A stretch of DNA of 35,003 bases from Secundilactobacillus similis DSM 23365 = JCM 2765 (GTDB lineage: Bacteria > Bacillota > Bacilli > Lactobacillales > Lactobacillaceae). Location of the stretch: assembly GCF_001311075.1 (NCBI RefSeq), contig NZ_BBAD01000029.1, positions 1-35,003 of the forward strand, given 5' to 3'. A program made the position numbers and the translations under genes. Shown one piece after another: positions 18,549-26,326 of the stretch (position 1 is the stretch's first letter; each line of letters opens with the position of its first letter). The notes under the pieces are model-generated. The model ran no database searches, was not told the DNA's origin, and worked only from the letters and a program-made list of their open reading frames with translations.

Positions 18549-19214
18549 GTGCTGAGATTTTGGGGACAACCAAAGTATGCTGACCGAGAACTGTTAGGGT
18601 ACGAGTTGTTTTTGCGTGAAGCCGTAGCTGATCAGTGGCAGTTTCCCAAAGATTTTGGGGCGTACAGTGCTGCTGAGATTGCCGATCTGTTGATTGAAAC
18701 GGTGAAGACACTCGGTAACCGGGCCCAACTTCTATCGTTGAACCTAGACCGACCGGAGTTCATTCGTGAAGACTACGTGAAGGAGATGGCTCGCGCGCAA
18801 CGCGCCTGTCCACAGGTCCAACTCTGCGTTGAATTAACCGAACGACCGGGGGACGTCTCGGCAAAACAGCTGATTGATGCCGCTTCCGGGTACGCATCGG
18901 CTAACCTGTGGGTGTGCATTGATGACGTGGGAACGGGCGACAACGAACTGGAAGTTGTGGGCGAGTTAGCGCCCTACGTCACGGAATATAAGTTTGCACT
19001 TCAAAATTTTCACGACCAAAAGGATTTCATTAGTCTGGTATCACCATTACTTCAATTCTGGCGAGAACAGGCGAAGATCAACGAGTTATTCTTCGCAATC
19101 GAAGGGTTTGAAACGAAGGCCGATTTAAAAATCGCGCAAAACTACCACGCGGATATTCTACAAGGCTACTACTTCGGCCGACCGAGTTTAATTAAACTGG
19201 CAACGGATGATTAG
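18549..19214 (+). CDS. EAL-domain protein, likely c-di-GMP phosphodiesterase
   Basis: A stand-alone EAL domain of 221 residues, starting at GTG with GGGGGAA about 7 bases upstream. Expected catalytic and metal-binding positions are kept: Glu19 in YELFLR (variant of EAL), Asn65 in LNLD, Glu95 in VELTE, Asp125-Asp126 in IDDVGTG, Lys148 in YKF, Glu185 in IEGF, and Gln205 in LQGYYFGRP. The loop is DDVGTG instead of DDFGTG, and the Asp normally two after the Lys is Ala. It probably still hydrolyses or binds c-di-GMP. The PTS-like gene starts 31 bases downstream on the same strand, so the two look like an operon. Confidence 0.82.
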   Translation: MLRFWGQPKYADRELLGYELFLREAVADQWQFPKDFGAYSAAEIADLLIETVKTLGNRAQLLSLNLDRPEFIREDYVKEMARAQRACPQVQLCVELTERPGDVSAKQLIDAASGYASANLWVCIDDVGTGDNELEVVGELAPYVTEYKFALQNFHDQKDFISLVSPLLQFWREQAKINELFFAIEGFETKADLKIAQNYHADILQGYYFGRPSLIKLATDD

Positions 19215-19245
19215 CGTGCTAGCGCCTTAGAAAGGACTCATGACA

Positions 19246-20664
19246 ATGACGACTGCCAAACACATCCAACAGCGACTGTTAACCTTTGGTAATTTACTCT
19301 CTGCAATGGTGTTGCCAAACATTGCGGCGTTTATTGCCTGGGGGCTATTAGCGGCCATTTTTTCGCCAAGCGGGTGGTATCCTAACGCGCAGATCAACCA
19401 AATCGTGGCTCCAATCGGCAACTACTTGTTGCCAATTTTGCTGGCATTTACCGGGGGTTCCAACGTTGCGGGACACCGGGGTGGCGTTGTTGCGACGATT
19501 GCGACAATTGGCATTTTGGCAGGTACCAACATGGTCGGCCTGATTGCGGCGATGATTATTGGACCGCTGGCCGGCTGGTGTGTGAACGTGGTTGATGATC
19601 GATTACGAGCACACGTGCCGCAAGGGTTTGAGATGCTGATCAATAACCTGTCTGCAGGTATCTTGGGGATTATTTTAGCAATCATCGGGTACTTAGGCAT
19701 CGGACCGTTACTGGAAGTTGTTGAACGAGCGTTGTTACACGGGGCAGTCTATCTGGTCGATCAGAATCTGTTGCCCTTGGCTAACGTGGTTATAGAGCCA
19801 GCGAAAGTCCTATTTATGAACAACGCCATCAACCATGGGCTATTGACGCCGTTGGGAACGCAGGATGCAGTTCATTTGGGCAAATCCGTTTTGTTTCTAG
19901 TGGAAACGAATCCGGGACCCGGGCTGGGCATCCTGTTGGCCTATGCGGTTTTGGGGCGCGGGACCCAGAAAAAATCGGCGTTTGGTGCCATCATCATTGA
20001 AGCGCTTGGTGGCATTCACGAAATTTACTTTCCGTTTGTCTTGATGCGGCCGGCTTTGTTTTTAGCCGTTATCGGTGGTGGGGTTACGGGGACGTTTGTC
20101 TTTGACTTATTAGACGTTGGTTTAAAGGCAACACCGTCACCCGGATCGTTGATTTCAATCCTGCTGTTAACGCCGCACGATGGCGGTGATTTTTTAGGGG
20201 TGCTCATTGGGATCACAGCTGCAACCATGGTGTCCTTCGCGGTTGCGATACTCGTTTTGGCGCGTGAAAATGCGCATCATCTGATTAAAACAACTGACCT
20301 CGATGTTTCAGTCGATAACGCCATTCGTAACATTGTCGTTACCGGGACGGATGGCATGGGCTCACCAGCAATGGGGGCGGCCGTTTTACGGCGAAAGCTG
20401 CGTCAATTACCTGACATTACGATCAGTGTGACGAGTAAACCCATCAACGAGTTGACCACGTCGGCTGAGACGATTTTTATCGTTCGACATGATTTACGTC
20501 AGTTACTGTGTGATCAGTTGGCAGAAAAGCCACGAATTATTAGCATCGAAAACTATTTAAATGCGCCAGAGTATGATGGCCTGCTGGATGAATTACGTGA
20601 GATTGCCAATCAGCGTGATATTTTCAGTGAGACTGGGCTTAAAGGATTGGGGCATGGTGTCTAA
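19246..20664 (+). CDS. Mannitol-type PTS EIICB homologue lacking the phosphorylatable cysteine
   Basis: Membrane transporter of 472 residues. The IIC part is clear: LLSAMVLPNIAAFIAWG near the start, NNAINHGLLTPLG at about 193-205 and EALGGIHEIYFPFVLM at 252-267. The IIB part begins near residue 360, but its P-loop reads VVTGTDGMGSPAMG where mannitol IIB domains read xxACDAGMGSSAMG: Gly367 replaces the Cys that carries phosphate. No mtlD or mtlF is nearby. A role as facilitator or sensor is possible. I chose ATG 19246, 9 bases after AAAGGA; ATG 19240 is too close. Downstream of an EAL gene, possibly coupled. Confidence 0.85.
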   Translation: MTTAKHIQQRLLTFGNLLSAMVLPNIAAFIAWGLLAAIFSPSGWYPNAQINQIVAPIGNYLLPILLAFTGGSNVAGHRGGVVATIATIGILAGTNMVGLIAAMIIGPLAGWCVNVVDDRLRAHVPQGFEMLINNLSAGILGIILAIIGYLGIGPLLEVVERALLHGAVYLVDQNLLPLANVVIEPAKVLFMNNAINHGLLTPLGTQDAVHLGKSVLFLVETNPGPGLGILLAYAVLGRGTQKKSAFGAIIIEALGGIHEIYFPFVLMRPALFLAVIGGGVTGTFVFDLLDVGLKATPSPGSLISILLLTPHDGGDFLGVLIGITAATMVSFAVAILVLARENAHHLIKTTDLDVSVDNAIRNIVVTGTDGMGSPAMGAAVLRRKLRQLPDITISVTSKPINELTTSAETIFIVRHDLRQLLCDQLAEKPRIISIENYLNAPEYDGLLDELREIANQRDIFSETGLKGLGHGV

Positions 20665-20667
20665 ATT

Positions 20668-20723
20668 AAAAAACGCTAACTGAGTTCTCTGAATGAATCG
20701 GAGCGACTTGGTTAGCGTTTTTT
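20668..20723. terminator. Bidirectional intrinsic terminator
   Basis: AAAAAACGCTAAC pairs with GTTAGCGTTTTTT between convergent genes. Confidence 0.9.
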
Positions 20724-20731
20724 AAAGTCGG

Positions 20732-21697
20732 TTAAAGTTGTGCGAGTTCGGTTACTAAATCGGGTGAGAGTTGCAACGCTTCAGCTGCCAAGATGTCATC
20801 GAAATAGCGAACCTTGCTGGCACCAAAGAGGGCGGTGGTGATACCTGGCTGTTTCAATAGCCAAGCGAATGCCAACTGGGTCATCGGGATACCAGCTTCG
20901 TCTGCCAACACTTTGAACCGTTGAACAGTTTCGGCTGTTTGGTCATTGAAGTAATCGTCAATCAACCGTTCACCGTGGGCGCGGCGACTATCTGCGGGGA
21001 CGTTACCTGTCAGGTATTTGCCGGTCAATACGCCCCGCGCCAGTGGACTGTAAGCCAGAAAGCCGATGTTATGGGTGTTGGCAAAGTCTAACCCGGGTTG
21101 ATTGGTCTGAGTCGTTAGCAGGTTATAACGGTTTTGGACCGATGTCATCGGGTGCAGGTGGCGCGTCTTGATAATGTCCAGAGCGGCCCGCAGCTGTTCA
21201 GCCGTGTAGTTGGACACGCCGTAGTAGCGAATCTTGCCGACATCGACTAGTTCACTGAGAGTGGTCAGTGTTTCTTCTAGTGGCACCTGATCGTCAAAGC
21301 GATGAGCTTGGTAGAGGTCCAGGTAATTCGTGTGCAGGCGAGTAAGTGACCCGTCAATTTGAGTACGGATGTGTGCCTTTGAAAGGCTGGGATGGTGATG
21401 TTCAGGGTCGGTATTTTGGCCAACCTTCGTGGCTAAAATCATGTCGTTTCGGCGACCGGGATGTTGTTGGAGCCAGTGACCGATGATGGTTTCGGAAGTG
21501 CCGTCACCAAAGGCGATGGGCTGATCCTGACCGGGGCCGTAGTAGTCGGCGGTATCAACGAGGTTGATGCCGTTGTCAAGCGCATGATCTAAAATGTTGA
21601 AGCTATCAGCTTCGGAGATCCAGCGACCGAATGCCATGGTTCCCAGGCCGATGCGAGAGATGTTGAGGTTACTAGTGCCAAGGTGTTGCGTTTGCAT
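20732..21697 (-). CDS. Aldo/keto reductase
   Basis: NADPH-dependent carbonyl reductase with a TIM-barrel fold, 321 residues and an intact frame. The catalytic tetrad residues can be placed: Asp and Tyr in LVDTADYYG, Lys in ILATKVG and His in LYQAHRF. The opening LNISRIGLGTMAFG and the cofactor end (LLKQPGITTALFGASK) are typical of the family branch that includes potassium-channel beta subunits and YajO/YghZ-like enzymes. It is divergent from the cupin gene. A TATAAT box on the minus strand (21767-21772) may be its -10. Physiological substrate unknown. Confidence 0.88.
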   Translation of the reverse strand: MQTQHLGTSNLNISRIGLGTMAFGRWISEADSFNILDHALDNGINLVDTADYYGPGQDQPIAFGDGTSETIIGHWLQQHPGRRNDMILATKVGQNTDPEHHHPSLSKAHIRTQIDGSLTRLHTNYLDLYQAHRFDDQVPLEETLTTLSELVDVGKIRYYGVSNYTAEQLRAALDIIKTRHLHPMTSVQNRYNLLTTQTNQPGLDFANTHNIGFLAYSPLARGVLTGKYLTGNVPADSRRAHGERLIDDYFNDQTAETVQRFKVLADEAGIPMTQLAFAWLLKQPGITTALFGASKVRYFDDILAAEALQLSPDLVTELAQL

Positions 21698-21803
21698 AAA
21701 AAGCGCCTACTTTCACGTTGAAATGAGTTGCAGGATGCGCATACTTGTTGGTGCGCAGTTACCTTTATTATACTGCAAACGGGTGCGGACCGAAAAAAGC
21801 CTG

Positions 21804-21831
21804 TTGAAATTAGCCCGCAAGCGACTATAAT
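21804..21831 (+). promoter_or_regulatory. Sigma-A promoter of the cupin gene
   Basis: TTGAAA (21804-21809), 16-bp spacer, TATAAT (21826-21831). Confidence 0.7.
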
Positions 21832-21902
21832 CAAAATTAATCACTGACGATATAGTTTTAGAATAACAAGTGATGACCTACATACAACAGGAGGATTTTG
21901 AG

Positions 21903-22202
21903 ATGAGAGTACTTTCAGCAAATCCAGAAGTCAAACAGGGACCAGATCGGTTATTATCGGAACGCCACTTGAGCATTGTGCGGTTAGTGATTCCTAAGGG
22001 CACCGACATTAAACGCCACCGGTCATTAATGACGGTAACGGTGGTCGGCATCAAGGGCGCCGTTGAATTCCATACGGATGACGACGTGACCACGATCGTA
22101 CCAGGAAAAGCAGTTGTCATGGAACCCGGTGAGTTTCACTGGCTTGAAGCGCCGGATGAAGATGGCGAAGTGATGGTGGTGCATGGGGTGTTGGCTCAAT
22201 AG
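21903..22202 (+). CDS. Small cupin-domain protein
   Basis: A 99-residue single-domain beta-barrel protein. The start at ATG 21903 is preferred because CAGGAGG lies 7 bases upstream; a longer start at 21870 has no ribosome binding site. Cupin-like features are the IPKGTDIKRHRSLMTVTVV strand pair, GAVEFHTDD, PGKAVVMEPGEFHWLEAP and a terminal His. Metal-ligand His residues at KRHR and FHW are plausible. Its function is not assignable. The final TAG (22200-22202) is also the first triplet of family II copy 2. Confidence 0.75.
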   Translation: MRVLSANPEVKQGPDRLLSERHLSIVRLVIPKGTDIKRHRSLMTVTVVGIKGAVEFHTDDDVTTIVPGKAVVMEPGEFHWLEAPDEDGEVMVVHGVLAQ

Positions 22203-22435
22203 AGCGTGGAACAAGGCGGTTAGAAGGTGAAATATAAGGGCGTCCCAAGTGAAACTACCGGTTTTTGGTAGGTTTACTTGGGACGCCCTTATATGCAACC
22301 TTCTGCCTTGTGGAACGCGTTTCGGCGCGGTGGCCTAAAACCGCTGAAATAACCAAACTTAGGATGAGACCTAAAAGCGGAACGAACAGTTCAATTGGCG
22401 CCGAAAACAACGGAGTAGGAAAGCACGTCGCCAGA
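22200..22435 (+). repeat. Hairpin repeat family II, copy 2 (starts at cupin stop codon)
   Basis: Begins TAG AGCG. Tier 1 pairs GCGT/ACGC and ACAAGGC/GCCTTGT across a GGA/GGA loop. The bulge is GGTT. Tier 2 is AGAAGGT/ACCTTCT. Tier 3 is a long stem starting TATAAGGGCGTCCCAAGT with a GGTTTTT loop. TTTCGGCGC near 22319 pairs with GCGCCGAAA near 22398, and the box AAGCACGTCGCCAG ends the unit. Tier 3 is nearly identical to copy 3, whereas tiers 1 and 2 differ. Confidence 0.85.
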
Positions 22436-22520
22436 ACCGGTTGGTAGTCGAAATGCACAGCACCAATAGCGCTCGGTAACAACTAACCACAAAAACGCTA
22501 CCGCAATTCACACAGCAATC

Positions 22521-22569
22521 AAAAAGCAGCCTTCAAATTCTCTAGATTGAGAGTTGAAGGCTGTTTTTT
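22521..22569. terminator. Bidirectional intrinsic terminator
   Basis: AAAAAGCAGCCTTCAA and TTGAAGGCTGTTTTTT flank a second short pairing TCTC/GAGA. It sits between the two inward-facing family II copies. Confidence 0.9.
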
Positions 22570-22607
22570 AGATTAATAAGCGTTGCATTGTCACTGTTAT
22601 TTAGCCT

Positions 22608-22826
22608 GTCCGGTGACAATTTTCGGCGCTAGGTGACTGGTATTTCTTGGGGTTAGTTTAAAGCGTAGGATTGGTTATTCGGGCGCATTTAGGCCACCGC
22701 GCCGAAACGTGCAAAAACAAGCAGGGCGTTATGTATAAGGGCGTCCCAAGTAAATCTACCAAAATTCGGTAGCTTCACTTGGGACGCCTTATACGCCACG
22801 CCCTAACCGCTTGTTTTTGCACTCTA
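22608..22826 (-). repeat. Hairpin repeat family II, copy 3 (starts at GDPD stop codon)
   Basis: Read on the minus strand, it begins with the GDPD gene's TAG followed by AGTG. Tier 1 is a perfect 14-bp stem GTGCAAAAACAAGC/GCTTGTTTTTGCAC. The bulge is GGTT and tier 2 is AGGGCGT/ACGCCCT. After the GGCG/CATA internal loop, tier 3 starts TATAAGGCGTCCCAAGT; one G is missing relative to its 3' arm. GTTTCGGCGC and GCGCCGAAAA follow, about 80 bases apart. The 3' box seen in copies 1, 2 and 4 is not recognisable. Confidence 0.83.
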
Positions 22827-24604
22827 ATCCAATGGCAAATTAGTCGTCGGTGCATCAATAATATAATCCATCAACCTTGTCGCATAGTTCGGATGACTCA
22901 CATTATCAGCGATGGTGCCCTGCAGTTGCTTCAGGTGGTCGGTGACGATGCCGTTGACGCCCTCGAACAGCATTTTTTGGGTTGTTGTATCATCATTGAC
23001 CGTCCAAGCATAGACCTTTTGATGCTGGCCTTGTGCTTCATCCACGAAGCTGTCCGTTAACGTCGTTGCTTCCATGGTATAGGCGTTGGCGTCCGTTTTC
23101 GGAAACGAGAAGTTATACGGTAGGATGAAGCTGACAAATTGTTTGGGGTCCTGTTTTTTTAACCCGGTCACAACATTGTAGTCCAACGAGTGGACCTGAT
23201 CGTGGTGTTGCCGCAACGTTGCACCATAGCGGTTAACGAAGCGGGATAACATGTCAGGTGAATCGTGTTTGGTGGTTTTAATTTCAACTAATAGCCGTTG
23301 GTGGAGCTGGTTGGCGGCGGCTAAATACGCATCAAAGGACGCTACCTTAGCGTGGTAGCCATTTTCGTGCGCCGTTAGCCGGGTTAGTTGTTTCAGCGTT
23401 AATTGGTACGGCGCTTTATTAACGCCGGTTAGAGCTTTCAGATTTTCATCGTGCATCACTACAAACTGGTGATCCTTCGTTTCGTGCAGGTCCATTTCAA
23501 CGAGGTCGGGATGTTCACGACTCGTTTTTCGGAGGGCCGGAATGGTATTTTGCACGCCATTGCCACTATCGACACCCCGGTGGGAAATCGTCAGTGGTTT
23601 GGTGACGGTGAGGCCGTTCAGGTAGATGACGTTAAAGCCCACAACGCTTAACGCAATCACGAGGAGGGCGCCGACCGTCAGAAACTTCGGAAAACGCCGG
23701 TGGTGCATCAGACTAAACACAGCCCGGTCTGGAATGACAACGTCTAATAAGAGGATTCGCATCAAACCGTAGATCGACATCAAAACGATGAACTGCGAAA
23801 TGAGTTGAATCAAAATTAGGTTAATGATTGCTGCAGTGAGCGCCAGTGGCTGATTAATCGCATCAATAACCGTTTGGGCAATGATCACGATGAGGTAACC
23901 TGCCCCAGCGGTGACGGAAACGCCAATCGACAAAGCCAAAATTTGGAAGAAGTGGTGCCGTGTGTGCCACCGGGTTTGTTGCCAACTCGCGGCAACGGCT
24001 TGACGAAGGGGTTGACGTTGAATCACTAACTTTGGTAGCACGAACAACAGGCGTAGTCCGAGGTAAAGGGTCACGAGGTAAAACAGGGTTAACCCTAGCG
24101 CCATCCAGGTATTGGCTTGTAGATAGCTGACGATAAAGTCGGGAATTTGGACTTTCGCTAATAACGGCGTTTTAAGTCCCAGTCCCGCAAATGGCAGGAT
24201 CAGGACAAAGTACCCCAGAAAGAAGCAGAAGGAGAACAGTGATAATTCTGGTCGCTGGGAGAACGTTTGTTGGATCAGTTCAAGCACCTGTAGCCGGTGT
24301 TGCGACTGAATTTGGTAAATCCCGCGCATCAAAATGGAAAATTGCCAGTAAATGAGGCAAGTGTCAGCAACAGTAGAAGCAGTAACGCGATGAGCACGAA
24401 CGGGTGGGCGAACAGGGTCGTCACATTGGTGTAGGAAATGTAGTCAATGTGTCCCAGTGCCAGGGCCTGAGCTGTGAACCAAGTCAGCAATGGGATAACA
24501 ATCCAAGCAATTGTGAGATTCGTGCCTAAAATCAGGCTGGTATACGCCACCCAGTCTCGGCGGTAGTCCCGAAAAAGGGTGCCTAAAAAGCGAAATGTAG
24601 TCAA
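22824..24604 (-). CDS. Membrane-anchored glycerophosphodiester phosphodiesterase (frameshifted near 24353)
   Basis: Expected to hydrolyse glycerophosphodiesters to glycerol-3-phosphate and an alcohol. About residues 1-330 form multiple transmembrane helices (a GDPD-associated membrane domain). The C-terminal catalytic domain begins ISHRGVDSGNGVQNT, continues VEMDLHETKDHQFVVMHDENL, and ends with VYAWTVNDD and GVNGIVTDHL. These contain the HR, ExD and H residues expected at the metal site. The first 85 or so residues are in another frame; one restored base near 24351-24355 joins LLLLTLA to IYWQFSILMRGIYQIQ. Repaired length is about 593 residues. The TAG stop opens family II copy 3. Confidence 0.87.
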
Positions 24605-24798
24605 AGTGGTGCCTCACTTAATTAAATTCTGATCTTAAGGTCAGTTTTGAATGTCGTTAATAGGTTAATCATATCATGGATGGTGTGGGTTGCGACCTTG
24701 AATTGGGTATCACGTGGGATTGATGAATTATCAAAGGGTGTAAAGACACAACACAATCCTTTTCTATAGATAGAATCTAAAATATTAAGTGACATGTC

Positions 24799-24826
24799 TT
24801 GACTTTTGAAATAATAAAAGTAAAAT
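24799..24826 (+). promoter_or_regulatory. Sigma-A promoter of the ECF operon
   Basis: TTGACT (24799-24804), 16-bp spacer, TAAAAT (24821-24826). It implies an untranslated leader of about 100 nt before the ATG. The leader contains short self-complementary pieces, but I match it to no known riboswitch. The rest of 24605-24798 is AT-rich with no clear feature. Confidence 0.7.
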
Positions 24827-24931
24827 ACACTTTAATGACTCGACAGGTTACTAATGACAGTGGATGACTCGGCGCCAGTGATCCGAAGTAGTGCTTGCAA
24901 GTCAACTTAAGCGGGAATGGGGAATTGAATC

Positions 24932-25522
24932 ATGCAAGAGAGTACCAAGACGAGTTTATGGAAATTCAAATTATCAACGGCGGTGATGGTGTTGATTCCA
25001 GCAGCGGTTGGTATCAACTATGTGGCCAAGGCATTAGCCGAAGGACTGAAATTACCACTTTGGTTAGGATCGTTGGGGACCTTCCTAGCTAGTATGTTGG
25101 CCGGTCCGATTGCGGGCGCGATTAGTGGCTTTATCAACAATATTATTTACGGTCTCACGCTATCACCAATTTCAACGGTTTATGCGATTACCAGTTTAGC
25201 AATTGGGATCGCAGTTGGTGTTTTATTCCATCGAGGTTGGTTTAGCACCGCGAAAAAAGTTTTTGTTTCTGCACTTATTATTGCGTTAGTGTCAGCGGTT
25301 ATCTCAACGCCACTTAACATCATCTTTTGGGGTGGTCAAACTGGGGTTGCTTGGGGCGATGCGCTCTTTGCTAGCATGGTGGCGAACCACTTACCCGTTT
25401 GGTTAGCATCGTTCACGGATGAGTTCGTGTTAGATATTCTCGATAAAGTTGCGGTGGCTTACTTAGCCTTCTTGATTTACCGGCAATTACCGCAGCGATT
25501 GGTGCAATTTTTTAAGGACTGA
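24932..25522 (+). CDS. ECF transporter S component (substrate-binding membrane protein)
   Basis: A 196-residue membrane protein with about six hydrophobic segments, placed first in a four-gene ECF operon. The stretch GTFLASMLAGPIAGAISGF followed by a helix containing AITSLAIGIAVGVLFHRGW is typical of S components that bind a small vitamin-like or nucleoside-like ligand in the membrane. The substrate cannot be named from sequence, and no biosynthetic gene is adjacent to hint at it. A GGGGAA sequence lies 8 bases before the ATG. T follows after 6 bases. Confidence 0.8.
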   Translation: MQESTKTSLWKFKLSTAVMVLIPAAVGINYVAKALAEGLKLPLWLGSLGTFLASMLAGPIAGAISGFINNIIYGLTLSPISTVYAITSLAIGIAVGVLFHRGWFSTAKKVFVSALIIALVSAVISTPLNIIFWGGQTGVAWGDALFASMVANHLPVWLASFTDEFVLDILDKVAVAYLAFLIYRQLPQRLVQFFKD

Positions 25523-25528
25523 GGATAA

Positions 25529-26326
25529 ATGGATAATTTAAGTCTGAATTTTGCGAAATCCACGGCGCAACAGCGGTGGTACCACGTGATCGATCCCGTT
25601 ACCAAGCTTTTATTGGTAGCGGTTTTCACGTTGGCGAGCTTTTTAACAGCAGCGTTGCCGGAATTGGCCGGACTGTTGGTAGTTGCTTTGATCCTACTAT
25701 TGACCGCTCGAATTGGCCGACAAGCATTATCGTTGATTGGGTTCAGTAGTTTTTTGATCGTCACGATGTTTGTGATTCAGGGGCTATTTTATAGTCGCAA
25801 TCAAACGGTTTTATTTAATCTCGGTGGACTTTCAATTTACCGCGAAGGGGTGCTGTACGCCACAACGTTAGGGTGTCGGGTGCTCGTCGTGATTTTGATC
25901 ACCAGCTTCTTTATCTTTACAACGACGATTTCCGAGAACACGCACTACCTAGAGCAGGTGGGTGTTCCACACCGAATTGTTTACGTGGTCATGTCGGTGT
26001 GCTACGTCTTGCCACAAATTATGGGTAATATGCGCCAGATTCAAACGGCGCAACGGGTCCGAGGAATCAACCCGCAAAAAACAGTGATCCAACGGGTACG
26101 TGCAATCGTCCCAGTACTGGTGCCATTGATCATTAAAACGTTGACGCAATCGATGGAACGGGCAATCGTTTTACAACTTCGTGGGTTTGATCAACCTCAC
26201 CGGCAACGGGCAACAGCGGTGCGTCATTACTGGCATCCGGCCGTGGGCCATATTGGTTTAAGTCTTGTCATGATTGGAATTGTGGGGTGGAAAATCGGAT
26301 GGTTGATTCTCAACAACTGGCATTAA
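25529..26326 (+). CDS. ecfT: ECF transporter T component
   Basis: Membrane coupling protein of 265 residues linking the S component to the two ATPases. It has five or six hydrophobic segments and the two cytoplasmic coupling motifs of EcfT: AQRVRG at about 172-177 and LRGF at about 219-222 (variants of the Ala-Arg-Gly signature). The start has GAGGATAA upstream. Its end overlaps the first ATPase gene by 28 bases, so translation is probably coupled. Frame intact. Confidence 0.88.
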   Translation: MDNLSLNFAKSTAQQRWYHVIDPVTKLLLVAVFTLASFLTAALPELAGLLVVALILLLTARIGRQALSLIGFSSFLIVTMFVIQGLFYSRNQTVLFNLGGLSIYREGVLYATTLGCRVLVVILITSFFIFTTTISENTHYLEQVGVPHRIVYVVMSVCYVLPQIMGNMRQIQTAQRVRGINPQKTVIQRVRAIVPVLVPLIIKTLTQSMERAIVLQLRGFDQPHRQRATAVRHYWHPAVGHIGLSLVMIGIVGWKIGWLILNNWH

